From positions 26,748,427 through 26,812,426 of the forward strand of contig OX442315.1 of NCBI GenBank assembly GCA_949358305.1: DNA of 64,000 nucleotides, given 5' to 3'. A program made the position numbers and the translations under genes. The stretch is from Strigamia acuminata (lineage: Eukaryota; Arthropoda; Chilopoda; Geophilomorpha; Linotaeniidae). The notes under the pieces are model-generated. The model was not told where the DNA came from and did not search any database. It saw only the letters and a program-made list of their open reading frames with translations. Below are positions 11,031-24,600 of this stretch, piece by piece. Position 1 is the first letter of the stretch. Each line of letters opens with the position of its first letter.

Positions 11031-11761
11031 TCAATGATCAACGGGTGACGATTCACCAAATTCTACTCCTATTAAAAGTGAACTAAAATCGAACGGCTCG
11101 ACGCCCAGGCTTGAAATTATTTCAGCCTGATCGTTGGATACGTTATCAGAATAACATCCACTGTCTTCGTCCATGCTGACATTCATGCCAGACAATATCC
11201 CTAAAAAAAAAAATTGTAACAATTAATGAAGTGCAAGTGCAATAGGCGTCAAGCACCTATAGGCTAATAAATAAAAATACAACTTAAGTTTTCAGTTGTA
11301 CATACCGTCACTATCGCATACTGGAATTACAGGAATATTATACACCTCTTCTTTTTTCCACACGATTTTGCATCCTTTAGGAATGTCTACAAGTTGGTAT
11401 AGCTTGGCTGTCAGAGTGTGCTCGTACTTCACTAATTTTATTGAGTTTTCTTTATTCAAAGCGGTTCGCAAGCTCGCTTTCCATTTTACATAGTCTTTTT
11501 TCACGCCGTCTTGGAATCTTCCCTGCATTTTAATATAATCCTTAAAAATAATTATAAAATTTGTTCAATTTTCAGACATGATTTAAGTTTTTAATATTTT
11601 CTTACCTCGATGAACTCCGATTCCTCCTCATTCCATGCTTTACAGTTTTGACGAGGCCACGGGAGCCAAAACTGACGATTCTCTTGATTGTGCCATTCGA
11701 ATTTGCCCGAATTCAAACGCTCTATCACCCATTTAATCAGTTTTTTTTCTTTACGAGGCAT
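11031..11761 (-). CDS. IRF-like DNA-binding-domain protein B (about 186 aa)
   Basis: Exons on the minus strand are 11761-11606, 11540-11306 and 11200-11031 (stop TGA), totalling 561 nt in frame. The first two exons have exactly the same lengths as in copy A (156 and 235 nt). The protein begins MPRKEKKLIKWVIERLNSGK. It has the tryptophan cluster (KWV, FEW, FWLPWPR, KAW, KWK) and the recognition motif WKASLRTALNK, then AKLYQLVDIPKG and an acidic tail (SMDEDSGCYSDN...FDFSSLL). This is an IRF-type DNA-binding domain without an association domain. As in copy A the ATG abuts a 3' splice site, and a conserved non-coding exon ending at 11946 lies upstream. Both copies stay open with many replacements between them, which suggests selection rather than fresh duplication. 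Role in immune transcription is inference. Confidence 0.72.
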
Positions 11762-11822
11762 CTGTCAAAAATTCAATAATTATGGTCAGTAAACAGAAAA
11801 AAAATTAAATTCAAAAATAAAG

Positions 11823-11863
11823 AAAATAAAAATAAAAATAAAAATAAAAATAAAAATAAAAAA
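11823..11863. repeat. (AAAAT)n microsatellite
   Basis: About eight AAAAT units in the 5' intron of IRF-like gene B. The corresponding intron of gene A lacks them. Confidence 0.85.
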
Positions 11864-12119
11864 TCAAAACGCGGAAATTTGTTGCAATGTCTCGAGATAA
11901 AAGTTTCAGCATTTAATTTTTGCTGACATTTAAAACATTTCATACCTTTAAGTTCTGCAAGTTTAAACTGAAGTATAAAATTGACGTTGACAACTATCAC
12001 TCGACTGAACAAAACTTTTGCTCTATCCGAGTCCCCGGCAGCTTCGAGTATATGTGCTCCACACGAGGGAATCCCCCTTTAACCAACGAGACGCATGCGC
12101 ATACGTGAGTGGCTGACTT

Positions 12120-12132
12120 GTTGCTTAGCAAC
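12120..12132. promoter_or_regulatory. RFX-type X-box upstream of IRF-like B
   Basis: GTTGCTTAGCAAC, identical to the site at 8768-8780. The following CGCCTCC is also conserved, while the surrounding bases differ between the copies. Confidence 0.55.
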
Positions 12133-12650
12133 GCCTCCAAATGTTGGAGAAAACAAATACCGGTGTAGTAAAACTATGGAAACAATTCCAGAGCTTTTTT
12201 ATTCAAAAAACAAGTATTTTTGCTGAACTTGTATAATTGATTTTATTTTTTTTTAATTTGAAAAAGGTGAATTCGATATTAATTTGCCATACCATTGTAA
12301 TCGTTATCGCAGCATATTATACAAAAGGTAAAGTTTATCATCATTTGTATAACCTCAGTAATCTACATTTCAATATTTCATCACATTTTTGTGCGTACAC
12401 CGGAAATACAATCGTTAATTATCGCTGTAGGTTAGATTACTGATGACAATTTATTTTTTTCAAATAAACACAACATCGGGAATGTTCCCGCATTTTTTGT
12501 ATTTAATGAACTAAAATCACATGTGCGATTCAACTATTCGAGAACAAAGTAGTTAGGGTTTTCCCCGGCGCACAATTTAACCAATCAGACCGCGAATTTG
12601 TGACGTTATCAAGGTTATATGATTCACTTTCTTGTGGCGATCGAACATCC

Positions 12651-15600
12651 GTGCGCATGCTCGCTTCTATTTTTAAAACATTACATCATTTATACTAATG
12701 TTTTGACGGGATGTATGCCATCTATAAATACTGAATATAATAAAATATAATAATACACAACAGATACACACTATGAATTTCCTTGTTATTTATTGTAAAC
12801 TATTTAAAATGCAAGGTAGCAAACAATCAACGAATCACTGGACACGAAAAACTCGTCTGTAATGTCTGCGCGACTTTTTAAATCTGAATCGATCGGCTAA
12901 TGTCAAATCTTCACATGTCACACAGTACACCGAGGGTAGTTGTGACCCAATAAAAATGACAACTTCAGCTTCAGTAATCAGTAAGAACACCATAAACATG
13001 TCCGTCACACATATGACCCAGAATTGAAGGACTGGAAACACAGCGAAGTTGGGCTCTAAAGGGGCAATGGCATCGGGGCCTCCGATTCTAAAGTAAAGGG
13101 TCCCATGGTACACGTAACAGGGAATACACATCCAAAATACATTTTTACAGATAAAAATCTGTGTTTTGTTCATAAGTGCAAATTTTGTGCTCAAAATAAA
13201 TTTATTTCCCATAAAAATGCATTTTTTCACCTGATGTATATTCGTTTTTTGCTTGAAAATGTATGTTGTGAAGATGTCAATTCTGAATATTCATGGCAGA
13301 AACGGATTTCTGGTCTGGGGCCCCCCAATTTGAAAAGAAATGTGAAACAAAACTTTTTTTGAAGTTTTTTCTTGAGTAAAAGTTTTCCACCATATTGCAT
13401 ACAGCAATAAGATACGAGCTAAGCGCGTATCTTTCTTTGTTTATAATAATAAAAACGATAAAATTAATGTAGAAAAAATTATAAAACGAAAGAAGAGAAT
13501 ACCGGTAAATATACAAATCACAAAAACACTATTCCTGTCAATTCCCAAAAATGAATGGATTTAGTTAGAAATAATGAAAATAATTTTCAAAAAGTACATA
13601 TATCTTGCAAAAATTAAGAAAATAAATAAATAAATAAATAAATAAATAAATTTTGCCCATCTTTGAGTACTAAATAAACAAAACAAACACTCAACAAGTG
13701 TTTACTTTAATTCAGCCATGTTTGCTTTTCAGTCCTGAGAATTGAACTCCCATAATGCAATGCACCCCATCGGCCAATCGTAGTCTGAGGTGCCCTCTTT
13801 GGGAAATTTAACTATAGGTCCTAGATTGCACACTCACCACAAAAACATGTATAATTCCATTAATTAATTAAGAAGAAAAAAATTAATTCTTTATTTAACG
13901 AGTGATCACGAAAAGTGTACATGAAATGCGCCATTTCTTTCTCCCATTGTAGCATTAAATGTCCTTGAAATGACGTTCACATTTTTATTACATAATCTTA
14001 ACACAATGTTTTATTATTCCACCCACTTCCTTTCATTCCCACATCTTTTGTTTACTAGTTTACGACAATAATTACCGCTCACAATGGCCGACCTCAAGCT
14101 CGCAATGTGGACAGAAGATGTCCCCATTTTGAAACAGGTGCCCCTTGTGGAGTCTCCACCAAGAGCACAATGCTCATCTTACCTCCTCATTAAATAAATA
14201 GATCATCAGATTACAAAACTTCGCACAACTTCCAACGGAACTTGCCAACCTAGTCACACGATAACAAAAAAATGTCCTTTGACTTGACGATCAAATTGCA
14301 CGGCATCGTATTGAAAGAAATAAAGCAAGAAGAGGACGACCTGACTGTGCATTATAGTGCAGGCTATCATTTTACAAGCTGACAAACTCGAGTTGTGATC
14401 TCTGATCTAGAAAGCATTTTGTCCAACCCAACATCTATTTTACCAAATTTTATTATATTTTAAGAAGCATTACAGTTTTATGTGCTTAAATAAATAAAGT
14501 TTTTAAAAAAATGCCAATTAAAACACTCGTCAACAATGCAACATTTCATTCATTGCAAACGAAAAACAGTTTCAGTTGTAACTGTATACAATCAGGCGGG
14601 TAAATAATTATATGGCAATATAAATTAAGAGTATTGTGAACATTTTTATTATATTACTGATGTCGTTTTATTGTCCTATGTGCAAAGTTGTAATTAAAAA
14701 CCCTTTAAACTATGAATCATAAATAACACAAAAATCAACTTCAATACACGTGCAGGATTACAAATTAAGACAACTCGCTATCGCAGTTAAAGAAAGAAAA
14801 AGAAAAACGAAAAACAATTTCAAATTTTTGTTGAAATCAAACATTTTTGCACACGCAAACAGCAAATTTTTAACAATAATATTGTACACGATGCTGATAA
14901 TTAGCAGGCAAATCATTCAGCATTTCTCTGTAAACTTTTAACTTTTCACAGCATACAATAATCGCAGTAGGAGGAATGGGTAATTAATATTACATTTAGG
15001 CCTAGCACAAACTCGTATGAGCAACGGCCGAATTCTGCCAAAACACTTTCACTTAGCAATTCGTACCACAATCGTTTGGAAGCTTATTATTATTATTATT
15101 TCTATTTCTCTTTTCGTCAAAATTAAAATTAATTTCCATCTAAAAAAAAAAAAAAAAAAAATTAAAAGAAAAAAAAACAATACAATCATTTACAGCACCA
15201 AATAATTCTGCATTGCACTGTCAATACAACTTAAATGAACATTGTTAACAAAATTTCTACTTTTTCAATGATAAAATGAAAAACTCCACTAATACACATC
15301 GATTGGCAACACTGGGAAAAGAATTATTGACAATTTTCTGCAAAAAACCCTTTCATCGTCAGATGGTATCGCTGAATTAGTTAAAACACTAATTAAAAAT
15401 TTAAAACTATTCCATCGTTTGAAATTTTCAAGTCCATTTCAATGTGAAAAGAAAAAAAAACGCAACCTTTGATTGTTTATTTGATAAATACCTGATTTAC
15501 AACTAGATCACCTTTGAGCTATTGGGCATTATCACTTGAATAAGGGAAACAAAAAAGTGGGACAAAGGAGGCCTTAGTGCAATTGACTTTTGATTTGCAA

Positions 15601-15991
15601 TAAAACTAATTCTATCTTAGGGATTATAACGTTTAACTTTTCATTTAAATATTGCCCAATGCCTCCAGAACGATATCAAAATCGCTGTTTCAGGACTGAC
15701 TGTACAGCAGAGTTCAATTAGAAAATTCTACCCGGAAAACAATTTGGTTTGAAATTGCAATGTTTCTAAATTTAGATGACCAATTGCTAAAATAAGTGAA
15801 AACGATAAGAGTATTCAACTGTTTCTTCATTACGACTAACCCCAAAAACAACCTCATCATTATAAACCCCGCTTCGTCATGGTTTTCTTCATTTCTTAAT
15901 AGGGAGAATGACATTAAGGTGTAGTGATCTCAGCTGTACAGAATATATCTTTAATGAAACGAACAGCACTCGACATAAGACAATTTGCTTT
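12651..15991. other. Gene-poor AT-rich region
   Basis: No exon can be supported. An open frame at 12,835-13,230 (-) encodes a hydrophobic 131-residue peptide that I do not recognise, and a short cysteine-rich frame near 14,080-14,160 (-) reads FCPHCELEVGHCER before a stop. Neither is called. There is an (AAAT)n run at 13,619-13,651 and A-rich tracts near 15,140-15,180. The last few hundred bases should include the VAP 3' UTR. Confidence 0.5.
13619..13651. repeat. (AAAT)n microsatellite
   Basis: Eight consecutive AAAT units in non-coding DNA. Confidence 0.85.
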
Positions 15992-17946
<1,955 letters not shown>

Positions 17947-18608
17947 TTGTCCCTAATAAACCAATACAATCAGCGTAAATTAGCGCTAAAATTGCCGTCA
18001 CCACAGACTTCGTTTACAGACCGAGCAGACTGAACCTCAAAAGTAAAATTGCCTACGGTAAAACCGAAGAGTTCACCTCTGACGTCACTCACACTATGCA
18101 ATCAGATGAGCTGGCACCATTTGGCAGGTCTGCGCCAAAGAGGTGGAAAATAGGGAAAAGTCTTAACTTAAACTCGACGTTAATAAATCAAAAATTCTTC
18201 GGTGGTGGTCGTAAATACAAGTTCAATATTCTCCGCTTATATCCGTTACGATTGACGTCAGTTTTAACTTTCCCCAGGAAATGTACGAGGCTCGAGGGAT
18301 TCTCAGCAGGCTTGACAAACATCGTGTTATCGCATCCGGTTGAGGATCACTTCGCTCCCTCTTGTGAGGAAATGTTCAACCGCTCTAAATTTACTGACTT
18401 ATTGCAGCGCTACTTTTAGTGCTTCTGGTCGAAGTGGTCGTGAATTATGTTGTTTTCGCGAATGTTTGCATCGAGATCGTGGTGTTGTCCGCTGCATTGA
18501 ACAATGACCTTCACCGATTGAATTGCACAGTGATTGTTGCGCTGCGTTAGTTGTCTGCGATATCTTTCGGATTTAATTGGTTAAAGATTTTTCGTTGTAT
18601 TAAATAAG
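17947..18608. promoter_or_regulatory. Divergent VAP33 / virilizer promoter region with CRE
   Basis: This 660-bp interval separates the two start codons. It carries a perfect palindromic CRE/ATF site TGACGTCA at 18,080-18,087 and is richer in GC than its flanks. A 107-codon open frame at 18,096-18,419 has no homology I recognise and is probably chance within promoter or UTR sequence. Confidence 0.5.
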
Positions 18609-21600
18609 ATGGCAGTCGGCACTATGGAATTACTTTTCTTTGACACCTTTTCTCACGAAAGCAATGAGGTTACATTTATTTATGCAATTTTTTACACATT
18701 TTGTATAATTGAATTTATTAAATGCTTTTTGTGTTTTTAGGAGTTGAATTTGGATTTAGTTCAGTTCCCGGATCCCGTGTACATCAATGAAGTTCGCATC
18801 ATTCCTCTGGGAACTCGAGTCCAGGCTGATTTTCCTGGTGGTGTTCGACTTGGGTAAGATAAATAAATAAATACAATAAAAAAATAAATAAAACATAATT
18901 AATTTTTTGCAATTAATTTGTGTTTTCAGTGCCACGAATCCGTCGCAATTTGAATTGGAATTTTTTGTTAATGACTTAAGTAAAACCGGTGCATCCACTT
19001 TCGAAGGGCTAGGAAGGTAATTCTTATTCAAAATATTAAATTTTTCTTATATTGATTACCTCATAATTTATTTGCCAGTTTGGAATACAAGCAAAATGTT
19101 GACATTCAACTTACCTTCAAGAAAAAAGTATTGATTATTTTATAAACCATTTTTTTGTTGTTGAGAAATATCGACTATTTAGTGAAACAAATTTTTTTTT
19201 AAAGATACCAACCGACGGTTTGGTTTTGCGAGGTTGGTACACGACTATAACGATCGCTATTTATGGGTCAATTAGCAAAATAAAAGAAAGAACTTCGCCG
19301 CCGCCACCACCGCCCCCGCAAGCCACGCAGAAAATCCGATCCATTGGTAACGTTCTTAATCTATTCTCCGTGCATTTTTAAATTTTTTAATCTATTTAAT
19401 TCGTCGCGTAGAAAAAGAAGCGTTGGATGCCACACCCCACACGGATTGGGATAGAGATTCACCCTCGGAAACTGATTCGATTATTCAGTCCACAAGTGAA
19501 CAAGTTGCATTCGCTGACCCTCACACGCCGAATCAAGAGCACGGTCACTACCCTGCAGTAAGTTATTGATGAGCCCTCAAATTTCCAAGACATAATATAA
19601 CCGAATTTTGTTTCCCAGGATCATCCAAAGCCAACTTATCCGGAGCGACCAACTTATCCTGAACATAAGTCATACGACTATGATTTTCCTTCAGGAAGAT
19701 CTTGGTCGTCAACGGTGGGCGAACATCAAGCAAATACCAATAAATTAGACAAGTAAAGAATTAAATAGCAAAAAGAAAAACGAATTTTCATTAATAATTT
19801 TTCCCAAAGTTTCCCAAAAGAAAGAAATGTATACGGGAGATCGTCTTATTCTCGCGATAGCTACGACGAGAAGAAACCCAATTGGGATCACAAAGATCGA
19901 GATCGCGACAGCAGGGATCCCAGAACTCAACAACGAGAAAAGGAAAGAACGCGGGAGAGCAGAGAGTACAGAGAAATTGATCGAGTTGAGTTTCCGGAAT
20001 ACGCTGTTCAAGAGCCGGAAAGTGAGCCCGGTTGGGATAAATCTACGGAAGCGACGGACAAAGATACGGCCGCCGATAGGGCTCGGTATCCGGAACGAGA
20101 AGAGGAACTTATCCCCGAAGTTCCGGCCGAACGTGATTTTCGTGAGCGAACTGTTAAGAGAGATGTTGGGAAGGGAGAACAATTGCGGCCAGACACTAAA
20201 CGACCCCGCACTCCACCGTTATCATCTTCACCGAAAAGAAGACCTAGAACTCCGCCATTGCCGTCTGAAGGTGATCAGCACCGTGCACGAGGTCCGTGTT
20301 CTCCACCGCCTCCAAAGGATGAAATGGAACCTGGTGAAGTTGCAGATGACAAAAGTGAGTTGGACGTCGTTGGTCTGGAAGTCGAGTTAAATGATTGGAT
20401 ACAATAGTTTCTTTAGATTTATTTGATCCTTTGACACCGGATGATTCACCTGATCTAACAGTGGAAAATCTTTCGGATGGTGAAATTCATGAAGGGGAGA
20501 CGAATGACGGTGGATACAGCGAATTTGTTTACGATGAAATTCTTAGCGATGAGGAATTTATGTCTGACGGGGAAGAAAGAAATATGGATCTCGTGAGATT
20601 ATTTTGAAACTTGTATTTCTTTATTGTTGTTTTTATGGTTTGTTTGTTTTTTAAATAGCCGGAACTTTATTACGAAGACTCTTGGAATTACATTTCTAGT
20701 TTTAATCCGTATCATTGTGAATTGGCGCCGCTTTTGGTATAGGATTTATTGGTTTCAAGTTTTTAATTTTTTTTTTAATATATATATTATTTTTTTTTTT
20801 AGTATTTCTCAGATCCCAGTTTGACTCATTACGAGATTGAGAAGAAGAAAATGGGTTGTCCGCCTGATGAAATCGCTATGGAAACTGCTCAAAAATTACT
20901 TAAAACTTTGGAATATTTTGAAGATAAAGAACATTCTGAAAAGTAAAGTAATGATAGTATTGTTGAAGCCGTATAAAATATTTTTTTTTTTAATAGATGG
21001 GTCGAAGCGATGGAATTATTGCCGACCATGTTGGTTCCTGGGTTAGCAATTTTAAAACAAAGCCCCGAGTTGGAAGGTTTGATTTTGTTTACATATTTTT
21101 TTGAAAGTTAAAATTAATTCATTTTGATTAACCAGGCATTGTAGATGTGCTGTTAGACTGGCTAAGTGAAGGATTGAATTTTGAAAAAGCGGTGGAACAA
21201 TCACAAGCCGTGTATAAAGTGCGACACATTAAAGCTGGAATCCGTTTGGCGATTGCATTAGCGAATTGCGATTATGAAATGACGCATCAACTCTTAGTAA
21301 AAATTGTCAAATATTAAAATACATTTTTTAAAGACTTAACTGTTGAACGTTTGCAGGAGAAGAATGTACAAAAAAAGTTACTGGATTTGTATGGGAAAGA
21401 ATACATGGCATTGTCAATCAAATTGCTGATCGTTCAGGCTCTGGATGCGAGTACTCGTACTGAAGAGGGAATGAAATATTTTTTAGGAATAAGTAAAAAT
21501 CAATTTGCTGGGTCCGAGCAAAAGAGCGATTATCAGAGATTGTTAAATTTCATTCTTGGAAAACAGGTTAATTTGTTTATTTTAATGATTGTTGAATTGA

Positions 21601-24600
21601 ATCGAAATTTATTTGATTTTTTTTATTATAGTCCTCGAGAGCGGCAGTTGCTGTTTCTGCGCTGTTAAAAAAAATTCACGTTTTTGAAATTATTTCTAAA
21701 TTCTGTGGAACTGTAGAAAAGTAACATTTGTTGGTTCTAAAATCATGATTTTAACATTAATTGTATTATATATTTTTTTAGAATAATAGATAATACTACA
21801 ACGTTAGAGATAACTCAAGCCAAGCCTGAAAGTGCCAAAGATAGTGACAACGAACAGCCTAATGCTACTTCAGCCGATAATGAAATTGAAAATTTTTCCA
21901 TCAATTACCTCAATGATGACGAAATTGAAGATATAATTTCTTATTTAATAGAAATTAATAAAATGCTTGGACATGCCCAACAATTTATTGTATGTTTTGA
22001 CGTTTTATTTTGTTAATTCAAATGTTTGTATAGTTTTTTAATATTTTTTTTTCTCTTCATAGGCTCAGCCTAAACGATTCTTGCCAACAAAATCGCAATT
22101 TGAAATGCCTGAGAGCCCTCATGATGCATTTCCAGGATTGTACAGTTTATTAAAAAACAAGTGAGAAATTCAATACTATTTCTACAACAGTGCAATTAAT
22201 TTTTTTTAAATTAGACGATTTTTAGAGACTTTGTTCATCCTTCTGTCTTGTCCCGGAGTTAACAGTCACGTAACACTGTTTGACAGCGTCAAAGATGTGT
22301 TGACAACTTTAATGCATTCTCAGCATGGTTTATTATTCTTGTTAACGCAACCAGATGTGATGAACGGGATTATTAGATTACTTACGCAATCACCCGTAAA
22401 TATAATCCTATTGCAACAAAAACATTTTAAAAAATCTAATTTATTTTCTTTAAATTCTTGCAGCAGGATGATGGACGTGACGAAGCTTCGGAAGAATCAC
22501 CGCACCAATTGGGTCTTCAGTTGGTGTACCACTTACAAGTACTCCAATACGTGGATATGCTATTGGATTTTCACAGCAAAGGTAATTACAATTATTGTCC
22601 AATTTTCCAGTGAAATATTTACAATATATTTGTTCAACAGACAGCACAAAGAAAGAATTGGACGATCCCGAAGCATTGACCGTTTTGCAGCCACTATATA
22701 CAATGGTTTTCCTTCCTATCGGACGTCAAGTGGTTGTAGATGTATTGAGTATCGAGCATAACTTAAATGCTTTGGTGCCATTTTTGGAATTGACAGGTAA
22801 AGTCAAAGAGGATTATATAAAATAATAATAAATATATGTATTTTTCGAAATAGGTGACGAGCAAAATGAAATAAAAATTCGAAAATCAGCGTCCATGGGT
22901 TATGCGACTGAGCTGCTTTTAGTGATTACACATTACTCCGAGAACGTGTCTTTATTGAAAAACTTTGGAGAAAAATTATTAAATATCTGCACGCAAGGTA
23001 TTTGAGTTTTATTTAGGTTGGAAAATTGTCTAGATTTATACTTGTTGCAGAATCGTCGTCAAAGCTGCAAGAAATAGTGAGCTGGTTTTCTGTCATGAAA
23101 CGAATCCCCAGTTATTCTGCCGATGCTGCAGTTCCGCTATGCACCATTATTAAAAGTTTGATTGAAGAAGTTCTAACTTTTCCGGGAGAATTAATTACAT
23201 CGGTTCGAATACTAAAAGATTTGTGCATTCCCCCAACAACAAATCTCAAACCGGAAGGTACAAAACACTTTTCATTGTAGTATTTTTGCTTGACGTAATT
23301 ATTCTTTTTTTGATTTAGAACAACGAGAGGAATTGAAATACCGCTACGCAATTATTCAATTTATTGCAAATGATGGTTTGAGTAATTTTATCACCATCTT
23401 ACAAAAGATTTGCGACGCTTACCAATACCCCTATCCACAAAACTACGCCGTGATTGGACCACAGTGGGGATTGTTATTGGCTTTAATCAAACCAATTGTG
23501 TCGCTTATGAAACACAGTTTGTGTTATTTGATTTATTGTAGAAATTCAGAGGTTAGGATTAATATTGGGAGTACAATTGTTACAGTGGATAAACATTTTT
23601 ATTTTTTATTTAGTACAAGGATTTGGTGGCTGTTCCAATTATTCTTCGTGTGTATTCGTTTTTGAATATACTTCCCATGACATCATCTTTTTACCCCGTC
23701 GCACAAGGAGTACGTACTGATTACACCACTGTAAATAATTAAATAGATTCATATTGTACTTAATTTCAGATCCAAAGTGAAATCATCGAAATTTTGCTCG
23801 CATATACGCAACCCATAATGACCATATCAGATTCGGATGAAGGTAAACGAGTGGTTGTAATTGTTATTGATATTTCATACTTTGTTTTCCAGCATTGAAT
23901 AAGTCTCTCTGGTCTCAAATGTTACAAGAAGTACTTAAATTTGCAACGACACTCCCGAGTAATTTTCTGAGTGGAGTAACGATCTTGTCGGAACTGTTGC
24001 CGTTGCCATTACCCATTCAAACACGAGAAGTATTTACATTTTTAATTGTGAACATTCAGATATTCATTGTAATATAAATTTTAGCCTCTGACGAATGAAG
24101 ATATCTTACAAGCGACTAATGCGCGGAAGTTATGGGGTGCACATTTGCATTCAATGAGCAATGAAATAAGAGATATCATTAAAAAATTGTTAGGTAAGTG
24201 TGCTTGAATCTTAAAATTATTTTCAATTTCAATTTTTATTCTTTTAAGGAACGAGCTTGCCACTTTTACAACAACAGTTAAAGCGAATTTGTGTCCAGTT
24301 GGCAGATTTGGCTGCCTCTTGCGCATTAGTGGTCACGAGGTATTCAAAAAATGAATTTTATCTTTTTAATAAACTAAATTTAATCAATTTTTAGGGCTGT
24401 TTTGGATATCGTGTTAGAAAACTTGGAGGAAAAAGAACCGGAAGACGTGGAAAATAAAGTGTGCTTCAGCACTTCTCATACTTATCGATTATTAAATATG
24501 CTCGATTGCCTCGCAAACCAGCCTTGTATTAAAATTCCTTTACTACAGTTGCTACGTACAAAGTATGCACTCGTAAAATTGGATTGAATTGTTTAATCGC

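Larger units (their letters stand above)
10870..12650. repeat. Segmental duplication unit 2 (IRF-like gene B and its promoter)
   Basis: Partner of unit 1. The order of blocks is the same, but the unit carries an extra (AAAAT)n expansion in the first intron. The far block (ACATGTGCGATTCAACT, CCAATCAG, TGACGTTATC, TTGTGGCGATCG) is retained, although the plus-strand relic gene seen next to unit 1 is absent here. Confidence 0.8.

Noticed and set aside
12835-13230. 131-codon hydrophobic open frame on the minus strand
   Set aside because: No recognisable family, no supporting splice structure, and its sequence overlaps AT-rich non-coding DNA. It could be a fragment of an unknown gene but cannot be supported.
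14080-14170. Short Cys/His-rich frame on the minus strand (FCPHCELEVGHCER then stop)
   Set aside because: Too short, no upstream exons found, and the spacing fits no zinc-binding domain I can name.
18096-18419. 107-codon frame in the VAP/virilizer promoter interval
   Set aside because: No domain and no codon-level similarity. It lies between two divergent promoters and is most likely chance or UTR sequence.
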